A stretch of 64,000 nucleotides of DNA, taken from positions 62,001 through 126,000 of the forward strand of contig JAEPRB010000093.1 of NCBI GenBank assembly GCA_016758965.1, read 5' to 3'. Numbering within the stretch: position 1 is the stretch's first letter; each line of letters opens with the position of its first letter. A model generated the notes under the pieces. It searched no databases. It was given only the letters and a program-made list of their open reading frames with translations, and was not told the origin of the DNA. Shown here in pieces: positions 27,801 through 39,482 of the stretch. The stretch comes from Circinella minor. Lineage: Eukaryota > Mucoromycota > Mucoromycetes > Mucorales > Lichtheimiaceae. The position numbers and the translations under genes were made by a program.

Positions 27801-30091
27801 ATGAATAGTAGTAGTTCTAATTATTATAATAATGAAGAGAAACATTATACAAATACTTCTAAACCAGGCATCAATAACGACAATTATAACAAATCTAATC
27901 CGTTACAACAAAATAGTAGTTTGACATTAAACTTACCGGAAGATGTACCAGAACAGCATGATGCTATTAGCTCAACGTCACAGTCTGGGAATGGGGATAA
28001 TGATGAGCATTCTACTACATCATTAGATGTTAGTTTTGGTTGCCGAGAACGATTATTTATTGTATTTTTATCATGTATTGCTATTATGGCTTCGGCGTTA
28101 CCTGTACAGATATATTATCCTTCACTTGTTTCTATAGAAAAAGTAAGTTTCTAAAGTAACACTGTCCCTATTTAATAATAATTTGCTGCCATGAAAACAA
28201 CAGTAACTTAATAATGTTGCTTTCTATATTTATATTTATATATGTAGGAATTTAATACTACAGCTAATATGGTAAATATTACAGTTGCAGTATACAAAGT
28301 TGTACAAGCATTTTCTCCAACGCTTTGGGGTGCGCTTTCTGATCAATGGGGAAGAAGGCCAGCTTATATGATTACTATGATAATATCCGCAGCCGGCTGT
28401 GCCGGTATTGCTGTATCACCAACTATTGGTGCACTCATTGGCATACGAATGGTACAAGGATTTGGTGGAATGTCTATCCAAACAATAGGTTAGCATTTAT
28501 GTTTCCTCTAAGAACAAGTATTGTTGTATAAATAATAATTTATATAATACAAAACTGTCAGTTTATTTACAAAACAATCTGCTATCAATCTTCGTTGAAA
28601 TAATTTTTTAGGCAATGGCGTCATTAGTGACATATCTGTTCCAGCTACGTACGTTGTTAGTTATATGTATAAACCACATGATCTATGTCTATACAAAAAC
28701 ATTGATGTACTAATAATTTCGCCACATAATTTTTTTACTCTGTAGCCGTGCTGGGTATAGTTCATTCTATGATTTAGGATATAAAGTCTGTAGTGTCATG
28801 GGCCCAGTTTTCGGTGGTATCATTGCACAGCATTTATCATGGCGGTAAAGTATACATGGGACTTGATTATTATTTTTCTTACTCTTAAACTAATTGCATT
28901 TTTTAAAAGATGGTCATTTTGGATTTTGGTCATTACAACCTGTTTCGGATTTATTATGATCAGCCTTTTTTTACCAGAAACTTTACGTACCTTAGTCGGT
29001 GGTTATTATAACCCAACCCCTCTTCAATGGATCAAACGAAAGCAAGACCAAAAAAAAAATCGATCGGATTTAGAAATTGCCAGTCAAACACCCACCGTTG
29101 AGAACAGTAGTATAATGGCAATCAAGACTCGTTTTCGACGTATCCCTGATTTTCGCGAATCTTATCGTTATTTGCGAATGCCTGATTTTGCATTGATTAT
29201 GCTTATTGAGGGACTTTATTTTGGATCTCAGGGTTGCTTTATGATCCATATGCCTTATTTGTTTCGTGATTACTATCATTTGGATGAGCAAAAAATTGGA
29301 CTTTGTTATCTTGCTTTGACAGGCGGTGCAATTGTAGGAGGTCTTGGTGCTGGACAATATTTGAATTATGTGTTCCAACGAATGGCTAAAAAGTATGATT
29401 GTGACAATGCAAAAAACAAAAAGAAGCAAAAATCAACTGGACGAAACAATAAAATACCGTTGGATTTTCCTATTTATCATGCTCGATTACAAGCTGTATG
29501 GCCAAATGCTATTGTTGCTCAAGCGGTGACAATAGCTTATGGCTGGAGCTTTACATTGAATACTAATATTGCTGTTCCTCTCGTTATCCAATTTATCGGT
29601 AAGTTGAGAGTTTTTTTTAAATAAAGTTTATTTCGTCATTGGTTTCTATTTTATTAATATACCAAGAAAAATATTATTTCTTGTATACAGTAAGCTTCAA
29701 TGTACAATGTATGAATTCTGCTACACGGTGCTTGTTAACTGATCTTCGACCTGATAAAGGGGCTTCTGTTGCCGCCTCTGCTGGTTTATTTCGTCAATTA
29801 TTTGGGTACGTTTTACTTCATTGAAAAAATGATAATCTTTTGTCTAAATCTGTGCATCGAAGTTAAACTTAAACTTAAACTTAAACGTAAACTATTACTT
29901 CTATTAGTGCTGTTGGTTCTTTATTAATGTATCCAGCAACAAAACTCGTTGGACCCGGATGGACTTACACAATTTTGAGCGGGTTTCTAATGTTATCTAA
30001 CCTAATTATACCTATATTAATGAAGTATGGTAATGAATGGAGAACACAGAGAATTCTCAAAGAAGAAGCCAAAAAAGTACAAAAGCATTAA
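27801..30091 (+). CDS. MFS transporter, DHA1 (drug:H+ antiporter) type
   Basis: Seven exons: 27801-28142, 28248-28488, 28612-28648, 28746-28844, 28910-29598, 29691-29805 and 29908-30091. Phases agree and the product is 568 residues. The first about 85 residues are hydrophilic and Asn/Ser-rich. The membrane domain starts at RLFIVFLSCIAIMASALP. The MFS loop 2-3 motif is present as GALSDQWGRRPAY, followed by GIRMVQGFGG. A central cytosolic loop is basic (IKRKQDQKKNRS). The motif LFLPETLRTLVG resembles the Aqr1/Qdr/Dtr1 branch of the DHA1 family, so a plasma-membrane exporter of weak acids, drugs or spore-wall precursors is likely, but the substrate is not readable. The transporter is isolated between gene-poor regions. 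Intron 6 has a short AAACTT tandem repeat near 29862. Confidence 0.9.
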
Positions 30092-31201
30092 TAGTAACAA
30101 AAAAAAATATGTATGTAAAATATTTTGTATATGTAAAATTAAAAAAATAATAATACAATAACAATATATCTGCTTGTTTAAGCTGCTCTAAACTATTTTT
30201 TGAGCCACAAAAAAAGGAGGTTCATAACTGTTTAATGTCATAGTCGTATGTCCTATGTAAATATGTAACTTTTTTGTCCCTGAATATATAGATATTTAAT
30301 TGCGCTAGAGCGTATTAACACAATGAATAAATATTTTTTTTACTGTTAGCAATATTTTTATAATGACTAGTATTAATAAAAAGATGCTTGATTGTTGTAT
30401 TTTTAATATTCGATCACAAAAACAAAAGCTAGAAGTGATTGTACGAGGTAATAAGAGAACCTGGCTTATATCACACTACGTACCTAGTATTAAAAAGGTA
30501 AGTTTGTCACCATTTGCAACTATTTCGACAGCGAAGTTAGTACAATTTTATAAAATTATTATCAGAGATGTGGAGGTAGACAATGCGCGGAAAACAATTT
30601 AAAAACCTCGTACGGTTATGTATCAATCTGTATCAGTGAGTTATTCATTATATGTGAGCTTGATAATGAATAATTTTACGATACTTCCCTTGAATACATC
30701 AATTAGATTTAAAGTCTGCACGGGCTTCTTCTTCAACTTTGTCATATTATGCATATTATATTAAATAACTTATAACCGCTTCTTGAGATCTAACAAAAAT
30801 ATTATATATAGGGGCTAGCTATCCACCCCCTTTAAGGTGGTTGATGAACCTGTTCTCTACTCCAATAATACTTGGTTTGAGCCCGATTTCTACTAACAGC
30901 ACTACGTATCAAGAAATTTTGATGCAGCTGTTGTCTACTGCCCTGTTTTCGATCTGACTCACTAAATAATCTATCTAGTTTCTTCCCTATTCTTTACCTT
31001 ACTAAGCTCACGGAGGCCACAAGAGGGTTTGTTCGAAAAATAATTTAATAGCAAAATTCTAGCTTGCTATTCATTATTTGTATCTTTACCTTGTCCGGCA
31101 CGTTTTTCCTACGTATTTAATATAATAATTCCAAACTAGTTGGCTAACTTGTCTTTAAAAGATATCGGTCATTTAATATTAGATAAATAAATAAATAGTC
31201 T
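30092..31201. other. gene-poor intergenic region
   Basis: About 1.1 kb after the MFS transporter. The first 200 bp hold its 3' UTR. The segment 30800-31030 is less AT-rich than its surroundings and has a coding-like minus-strand reading frame of about 50 codons without a start. No family could be assigned. Confidence 0.45.
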
Positions 31202-31576
31202 TTGAACTACTGTACTTGTATCAATAACCCATTTGATCCCAAAAACATCAACGATCCAAAATACGAATCAACATCCAATGAGAATAAACAACAATTGGCC
31301 AAAGAATTACACCATAAACGTGCTGACCACTCTCTTCAATGCATCCGAGCCCCAGTTAAATATGCTGTAGCTCGAGCTTTTCACACATATGGCTGGATAT
31401 CATTTGAAGAGCTAAAATCAATTTTAGCATCTCGCATACCACACAGGGATGACCCTAGGTCTGCTGCAGAACACTACCGCCTTTTATCTCACTCAGAGGA
31501 CATGGAAACGGACGACCAGGATATTAGATCATTAGAAGCCAAAAAACGCAAGCATCACGAACAAGAGAACATTTAA
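31202..31576 (+). pseudogene. orphan ORF, 124 codons, no ATG
   Basis: An open frame runs from a TAG acceptor-like site (31199) to a TAA at 31574-31576. It has a balanced composition rather than AT-driven low complexity: NNPFDPKNINDPKYES, then RAPVKYAVARAFHTYGW, then an acidic/basic tail (DMETDDQDI...KKRKHHEQ). There is no in-frame ATG near the start, and no upstream exon or promoter was found. It could be the last exon of a lost gene, an exon of an unrecognised gene, or a decayed retroelement ORF. Confidence 0.3.
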
Positions 31577-32438
31577 GGATTAACTGACACCCCACCTCCA
31601 CAAATATTATTAAAAAAAAAAAAGACAGATTAATAATAATCCTCTACCCACCCTCACAGCTCTGGCAACGACATATGCTCAATGTAATAATTTTCTCAAA
31701 TCATTATTTTAACAGCACCCCATATTACTTACAAAACAGAACTCTTTCTATCTTTATGGTCATAGGAACCTCTTCTCAACCTCTTACCTTTTTCCCTATT
31801 TACTCGCATAGGGTTTTCATTCCCTCTATCCCCACTACCTTGTCTCGAGCAAATATGTCCGCCAAGGACGCTGTGCTCAATTTGAGACGTTAAATAAAAT
31901 AAATCGAATTTAAACGTACTTGTACCAATACATAAATAGTGACAATAAATACTTTTTATAGATGATAGTAGTATTTTTCATGCACGCATATTAGACCTAG
32001 TCGTTAGTGATTAATGATCTTTGCGATTGATAAAAGAAAGAAAACATTCACTACATAATCATACATTGTATCTGAAATACTCCATAGTTTCAATATGATT
32101 TACATGTGTCAGTTTTATTGTAAATTATATCATGTGTAAGAGAGCATAAATATACAACACTATGCTATTCTTTATCTCTTATACTTGAATCGATACTTAC
32201 AAACTTAATGTATGAAAATTGTATATAAAAGAATACCAGGAATATCTATTACTGATATTCGGAAAAAAAAACGGCAGCCTAGTATTGCGTGTATACGACG
32301 AATAATTTATTTGCTCTGACCACAGAATCCCGCGGCATACAAAACTATGAAAACTATAATTTAATTCAACTGACTTGTCTATTTTTTTTTAGCATTACTA
32401 CTACGTATCACCACTTCATCCATCCTCCATGCTGCAAT
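31577..32438. other. intergenic region upstream of GPI3
   Basis: About 860 bp. The first 300 bp are relatively C-rich on the plus strand and continue the compositional island of the orphan ORF. The rest is AT-rich and should hold the GPI3 promoter. No gene is supported. Confidence 0.45.
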
Positions 32439-34797
32439 ATGTTGTATAACATTTGGTATATACATTTATGAATTACTTGACAGATGAGAACTTGAAAATA
32501 TATTCAGGCCATACTTTTGTACATTCTAACCAATTAACTAAAAAATACAATTGATTATTCTCTATAGCATGGTCTCTGACTTTTTTTATCCCAACATGGG
32601 AGGAGTAGAAAGTCATTTGTACCATTTATCACAACGACTTATTCAAAGAGGACATAAGGTAAAAACATACAAAGTTACTTTCATCATAATGTTGATGCCA
32701 TAAATACATACCTTTCTTGCTCTTTCTACCTTTTCTTTTCAAAAGTACTACTACTACTACTATCACTATTATGAAAACGCGTTGCGATATTATGTAGAAT
32801 AAAAAAGAATCTAACACAATGTATACTTATAGGTTATAATAGCAACACATGCCTATGGTAATCGAACAGGAATTCGTTATTTAACCAATGGTCTCAAAGT
32901 ATATTATGTTCCTACTTTGGTAATTCATTATGAAGCGACGTTACCTGTTATTTATGGATTTTTTCCTTTGCTCCGAAATATTTTGATCCGTGAAAATATT
33001 GATATTATACACGGTCATGGCGCGTTTTCTGCATTATGTCAAGAAGCTATTTTACATGGTAAAACAATGGGTTATAAAGTGTGTTTTACAGATCATTCTT
33101 TATTTGGATTTGCAGATGCTAGTTCTATTTTGACAAATAAGTTGTTAAAATTCACTTTGAGTGATATTGATCACGTTATATGTGTCTCTCATACGAGGTA
33201 AAAGAAAAGTAATACGAAATAGTGTGGATGATAAAAAAAAAGGAATAGCGATCAACTCGGGAAAACGTGTATATATATATATATAACTCATGATGAGAAT
33301 TATTAAAAAAAAATAGTAAAGAGAACACAGTGCTACGAGCGGCATTGTCGCCAAGAAATGTATCAGTAATACCCAATGCTGTGGTAGCTTCACAGTTCAA
33401 ACCAGATCCATCAGCTGCAGATTCAAACTGGAGTAAGTTGTTATACAAGGAAAGAAAAAAGTCATAAACAAGTAATATACATATAGACTAACAATATTTA
33501 GTTACCATTGTGGTGATCAGCCGTCTAGTTTACCGTAAAGGAACAGATTTACTTGTGGCTATAATCCCACGAATATGTAATATGTATAAAAATGTTCGTT
33601 TCATCATAGGTAAATAATAATTCATACACATGTGATATATAAATATATGTTTATTATTGTATACATATTGATAACGTTGTGTGTGAAACATTTTTTTAAT
33701 AGGCGGTGATGGACCCAAAAGAATTGATTTAGAACAAATGAGAGAAAAACACTTATTACATGATCGTATTGAACTTTTGGGTTCTATCAAACATCATGAT
33801 GTACGTAATGTTCTTGTTCAAGGCAACATTTTCCTTAATACTAGTTTGACAGAAGCTTTTTGTATTGCGATTGTTGAAGCTGCATGTGCCGGGTAAGAAA
33901 TGTTCTTTATCTTATGATGTACATTATTCTTATATCAGTAGGATGTGCTGAAAAAGATAAGAGGTATTAATGAACTCAGACAACCTGTTTTTTATCAGAT
34001 TATTCGTTGTTAGTACTAAGGTTGGAGGTGTTCCAGAAGTATTACCTAGTCATATGATTAATTATGCTATGCCAGAAGAGGATGGTAAGTAGTAATATCT
34101 GCTAGGAAAGAAGGCGGGTGATAAAACTTTAGCAGCGAAATAGTGGGGGCGGTAGAATATTAAAAATAAATATATCATGTTTAGATTAAACATAGCTATA
34201 TATATAAACGTTGTTCTTCACAATTTCTTTTTAGATCTTGTCATAGCTATTTCGAAAGCGATACACATGATTCGATATGAAGAAGTGAACCCTAGTCGAT
34301 TTAATGATGAGCTTAAAGATATGTATAGTTGGTCCAACGTAGCTGAACGAACCGAAAAGGTAGGAATGCTTAAAAAGGAAATTACTGCTCAGCACGACTC
34401 TTTATGGGAAAGTAGCATTTTTTTAACAAACAACATCTACTTACATCGATAATTATATACAAAAAAACTATAACGCTGTCAAAAATAGGTTTATGACTTG
34501 ATATCTCAAACACAACAAGCACCCTTAATTGAAAGATTGCGCCGATATTATGGATGTGGTCTTTATGCCGGCAAGATCTTTTGTATGGTAATGGCACTTG
34601 ATTATTTATTTTGGATATTTCTAGAAATCATGTTGCCAAGTCATGCAATTGAACGTGCAGAAACATTTCCTTATAAACAATATCGCGACTGCTTTAATAA
34701 TAATCGGTCATTCTTATTACACGAATCCAAAGGAGAAGAAATAGAAACAACAGAAGTAGAAAAATTAACAAGAGAAAAAAGGAAGATAAAAGAGTAA
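32439..34797 (+). CDS. GPI3: GPI-GlcNAc transferase catalytic subunit (PIG-A/Gpi3)
   Basis: Nine exons: 32439-32455, 32568-32658, 32833-33197, 33317-33432, 33502-33609, 33703-33892, 33999-34084, 34235-34359 and 34489-34797; 468 residues, close to the family length. It transfers GlcNAc from UDP-GlcNAc to phosphatidylinositol on the cytoplasmic face of the ER, the first step of GPI-anchor synthesis. The N-terminus reads [18 protein letters not shown], with the tiny first exon supplying MLYNI and the Cys codon split. Family blocks follow: [47 protein letters not shown], and the GT4 EX7E motif [10 protein letters not shown] single C-terminal membrane span lies at about 396-415. It converges with the gene ending at 34998, leaving 200 bp. 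Confidence 0.96.
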
Positions 34798-34997
34798 TTA
34801 CATTGGGAAGCAAAAGAATATATATAAATATGTATATAAAACATGCATGAGATAGTGTGTGTATGTGTGTACAGTTATGTATACAAAGGTAGAGAAAGGG
34901 TAAAAGAGGATGGAGCAAAATTTTGTAAATAATAATAGTAATAATAGTAATAATAATAATAATAGTAGTAGTAGTAACATGAAAAAAATTAGCTTAC

Positions 34998-36098
34998 TTA
35001 GGCACGAAATGTTTTTTCCACCAAATGAATGCTCTGTAACAGAGCTTGTAGCTGTTCCATCATAAGTTGACCATTATGATTCTGATGACGATGATCACTA
35101 CCACAACTGCTCCTGCTGCTACTGCTAGTGGTACTACTGTTACTAGGTGACAATGACGAATTATACGTTAACATATCGATGGTAACGCAGCGATTCTTGG
35201 CTTCAATAAAAGCATCTAATCCAAATCCCATCCATTTATGCCAATCTCTTGTGTAAATAAGCTGCTTCGCCCATTCACAAATAATTTGCCATGGATTAAA
35301 TAGTTGAGAAGTCAGCTGAACATGCCCAAATAAAATGGAAAATAGCTGTTGCTGCGCCAGTATCGGGTTCTTGATTCTTCCCCCATCTTTCTCTCGCAGT
35401 ATTCGTATATCATCAAATATTCGGACGAGCTGTACTGGATGGGGATTATTATTATTTGCATTATTGTTAGCGCTAAAAGGAATCGTTGGCGTATTTGGCG
35501 TATCTGGTGTAGCTGGTGTATTAAGTTGAGTAGACGTGGTATTAGAGTTATTGCTGTTGGTATTTTTGTTTTGAAGGATATGACGATGGCTATATTGAAT
35601 AACATGCACTAGTGCATTGGCAAGATCATCTAATTTCATTTCTTCTATCGGTGCTCCTCTGATAGGGCTATTATTATGTTGTTGACATGTATTACAATTA
35701 TTATTGTTATTATCGTTATTACTGTTAAGTCGTTGTTGTTGTTGTTGCTGTTGTAATATTAACAATTCTTTAGCGATCACGCGATCTTGCTTAGCCGTCA
35801 CAATTTCATCGAACGTGGATTGTTGCTGTTGATGTTGTGGAACTTGTTGTTTCAGGAATTTGCTCATACCATCAATCACTTCTAAAAGACCTTCATGATT
35901 TGGACAATGTCGTGGAGTTATATCTTGTCGAATACGCGCCAATTCTCGGGCAATCCATTCTTGTGGAGTTACTATATCACCTTTGGTAGAATCTTGAATT
36001 TGTAGTTCAGATGTTTTCGAGATTGTAAATGATAATGGGATGGATATGGTTGTATTAGAATAATCGTTTTTCTGTTGAATTTGCATTATTGTAATCAC
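34998..36098 (-). CDS. intronless orphan protein, Gln/Asn-rich
   Basis: A single open frame of 366 residues on the minus strand; the second Met (MQIQQK) could also be the start. The ordered parts are PQEWIARELARIRQDI near residue 45 and a C-terminal helical region (LVRIFDDIRILREKDGG, then LAQQQLFSILFGHVQL and WAKQLIYTRDWHKWMGFGLD). These are separated by Gln-rich (QQQQQQQ) and Asn-rich tracts and a TP-rich spacer (TPATPDTPNTPTIP). No family is recognised, and no signal peptide or membrane span is seen. It is the only clearly intronless gene in the window, unusual among these intron-rich neighbours. Composition and codon use match the other genes, so recent transfer is not indicated. Confidence 0.75.
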   Translation of the reverse strand: MITIMQIQQKNDYSNTTISIPLSFTISKTSELQIQDSTKGDIVTPQEWIARELARIRQDITPRHCPNHEGLLEVIDGMSKFLKQQVPQHQQQQSTFDEIVTAKQDRVIAKELLILQQQQQQQRLNSNNDNNNNNCNTCQQHNNSPIRGAPIEEMKLDDLANALVHVIQYSHRHILQNKNTNSNNSNTTSTQLNTPATPDTPNTPTIPFSANNNANNNNPHPVQLVRIFDDIRILREKDGGRIKNPILAQQQLFSILFGHVQLTSQLFNPWQIICEWAKQLIYTRDWHKWMGFGLDAFIEAKNRCVTIDMLTYNSSLSPSNSSTTSSSSRSSCGSDHRHQNHNGQLMMEQLQALLQSIHLVEKTFRA

Positions 36099-37602
36099 GT
36101 GGTTTAGAATTAAATAGTAGTAGTACTAGTACTAAAAGGAACTAAAATATAATAGTAGCAAAAGTTGATGTTGTTATTGTTAGGTGTTTCTTTAACAAGT
36201 GTCCTAGGTATGTGTGTGAGATAGAGTAAGAAAGAGAGAGGGAGTAGGTGAGAATAGATAAATTTTACAACCAAAAATTGTTGCTTTTTCGATTTCTAAT
36301 AATTTAGAGTGAAAAAATTGAAAAAAGAGCACGGTTTTTTTATAGGTATTTTAATAAAATAAACCGATGACTTTATATATAAGTTTTTTTTTTTTTTTCA
36401 AATGCGCCGCTCTAGAGGCTGAAATATAAGAAAAGAAACGACGTTGAAAAGAAATATCCTTTTTGCAGGAAAAACCATCGTTGCATTTTGTAGTAAACTT
36501 AAAAGGGCCTTCTTGCCTTTTTCTGGCCGCAAGAAAAAATATTCCCTAATATGGTGATCCATTAAACTCAACTAAAATATAATGTTTCACAAAATAAGGA
36601 AAAGTGCTCCTCCTTCTCTTAAAAGTGGCACATTTTCTTCCTCTTACTCTTTATAGTTACAAAAAAGCGATCTTCTTTGTATTACTGATATTCGTACTAC
36701 ATTTTAATCTGTATTATCTCTGGTTTTTTTTAATAACGACAATACTAAGAGTCAAATTGTATTATTATTTTTTTGCATAAATTCCTTTATACTTTCTATT
36801 TCCGCCTTACATGTCCATATGTTGATCTCTTTGGCAGCTGAGTTATTGCTGTTGGTGCATTTGATGTACATCATGTATTACACGTTCTCGTACACATGCA
36901 TTATGTGGTATTTATGACTGTTTAACCCCGATTTTACGCGCTTTATTATCACCACAGCGAATTTTATTTTCTAAAAAAGAGAAACGTATCCTAATATGAC
37001 ATAATGCAGTTCAAAATGCCTGAAATGGAAAATAAGAATAGGACCCCCTAAACGTTCTAAAGGGAAGCATACATATTTTATCAATAGAAGGGAAACTTAA
37101 ATAAACACTATCAACATCATGATATATTATTCGCACCCTAAAATGGAGATACTTTATCGGTCTCATTAACTGATTGATGGTGGAACGTGTAACCTCACAT
37201 ATTATATGCAACAAGAAGTTTAGTAAGTATAGCAACGAAAATAAAAAGGAAAAACGTGTGAATAGACAGAAAGATTTTTAAATGATCCGAATGTGTATGC
37301 GTACGAGAAAAAATAAAGAATAAAGAGAGAGAGAGAGGAAGAAATTGTACAATTTTAGAATATCTTCTTATTATATGTTAATTTCAATGTTTATTTTTGG
37401 ACTCACATCTTGTGAGAAAAGGGACTTAATAGTTTTTTTTTCTTGTAGTTGGTTGTCTCGCATTTTTTGACTTGGCTGAATGAATTATTGTAATTTTGGG
37501 TAAGGTTCTCAACGTCACGGAAATCCTTGTAGGTTGTATTATAGATGACGAAAAGTTAAAAGTCTTCCTCCTGCAAAATTAAAAATATTCATTCAACCAA
37601 GT

Positions 37603-37641
<39 letters not shown>

Positions 37642-39482
37642 GTGAGACTGCAAAGTTTTAAGGAAAAATTCTAATGTGATAATGATATTTATTTTTCTTT
37701 AGTTAGTGGCCCCAAAATATTTGTACATAATTTTCGCGCGCAAGTGGGGCTTTGTTTTTGTGACATATAATAACTTTTTTTTATATATTTACACAACGTT
37801 ATACAAGTCATCCCAATTAAGTAGACTTGTTCGAAAGTTACTATATTAATATATCCATTAATTCCAGAAATCCGGTAGGTATGTACTTAAAAAAAAAATC
37901 CGATTTTTCTTAGTTTACTGATATCCGCCCAATATATATCATTTGTTATATTATAGACATATTAAGATAATAAATAAATATAAAGCACTCTCCTAAAACG
38001 CATCAGAAATAGCTATTTATAATATCAATGGCGTCCATATATAATTCAGTTCTTTTTATAAATATATACATTATGTAGATTAACATTTATAATACAAGCC
38101 ATGTATCATCAGACAATAAATGCACATGTAAATAGCTAAGAGTCTACAGAACTTCCATTTTGACATTGATGTAGTATTATCAGATGACAAGTGGCGATAC
38201 AATTCGTCAGTTGTGTTTTACTAATATACTTAAACATTATAAACGGTATAGTGACAAATCTACATACATAGATTATTGTATATAAATACAAATAAAAATC
38301 TGTGCAGCTCAACAATTGGGCCATTAACAACATACGATGCTTTTCTGGCATGTTATTATTAAATATATAAATATTATTTACATAAAAGTTACGATAACTT
38401 TTTGGTAATAGCACATTTTTGCCTATTTAATACAGCTAGAAAAACCGACTTGTATGTACAAAACCTTCTGATTTGGTTTTATCATTAATTCGGACAAAGC
38501 ACTCTAATCAACGCATCAAGGTTCATGTGCAACAAACTATTGTAAATGGATGATATATGATTATGATGCTCACGCCATCATTATTCACTTTCATTAATAT
38601 TATATATATGTATTAAGGAGTTTATGGTGGTACATCATTTTACTAGAGTGGCGCGCGTGTCTTAACACGGAAAGTAGTTAAGTAGCGACCCGACCGGGGT
38701 ATTGTTGTTTCATTATTAATGTTTTGATTGGACTATATAGGTTACAGTTCTATTACCCATTAATAATAATAATAAAGGAATAGGTGCAATTTTCAAATTA
38801 ATAAGTAATATATTTTTTCTGATTTCATAATTATTTATTATTATATAATCCACGTATTTTATTAATTGTTTCATATATATCATTTACTTACGTATAAACA
38901 TTCTAATTGTGTTTTATTTACTGGTAGTTGGCTATATATCATGACACAAAAAAACAATAAAGTGAACGAAAAAGTATTATCAGTACGTATTACTATTATT
39001 TAAATAGATCACCATTAGCTTGGATCAAATTTCTTTAAAAGCCCAAAACTTTACATTATTATTATTTTTGGCTTTTTTTTTTAAATAAATAAAGAAGAAA
39101 TAAAAACAAATTTTGAATATTTCAAAAGTATTCCGGCTTAGCCCAATTTTTTTTTCTTTGAATGTCAAGATATTGTGACCAGCGTGTCAAAAAACGTTTC
39201 TTTTTATAACCACGATTCCAAGAATAGAAGTTCAAAATTTAAAAGTTATTTAAGGTATATAGAAAGATCATGGGATTTGGAATTTTTAGTGCAACTTTAA
39301 ATGAATTCAAAAAAAATAATATGCTAAGCCAATAACTTGAACAGTATAATGATTCTTTTTTAACCAATCGGTTTAAAAAGAAAGGAATAAAGATATATTC
39401 AAAATGGGAATATATATACACATTTATGATATGTTATAAACAAAAAGGAAAAAAGAAGGAAAATACATTCACAACGAAGAAT
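36099..39482. other. gene-poor intergenic region
   Basis: About 3.4 kb. It holds the upstream region of the intronless orphan gene (purine repeats near 36229 and 37322), a 37-nt A homopolymer at 37604-37640, and a small GC-rich island at about 38645-38703 in otherwise AT-rich DNA. Open frames are short and stop-rich. No gene is supported. Confidence 0.5.
37604..37640. repeat. A homopolymer, 37 nt
   Basis: An uninterrupted run of 37 A. It is the longest homopolymer in the window. It could be the tail of an old retroposed copy or simple slippage; no retroelement sequence is recognised upstream. Confidence 0.8.

Noticed and set aside
31675..31893. ORF of 72 codons on plus after the orphan ORF
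   Set aside because: Composition is C/T-driven, with no family match and no link in frame to the preceding ORF.
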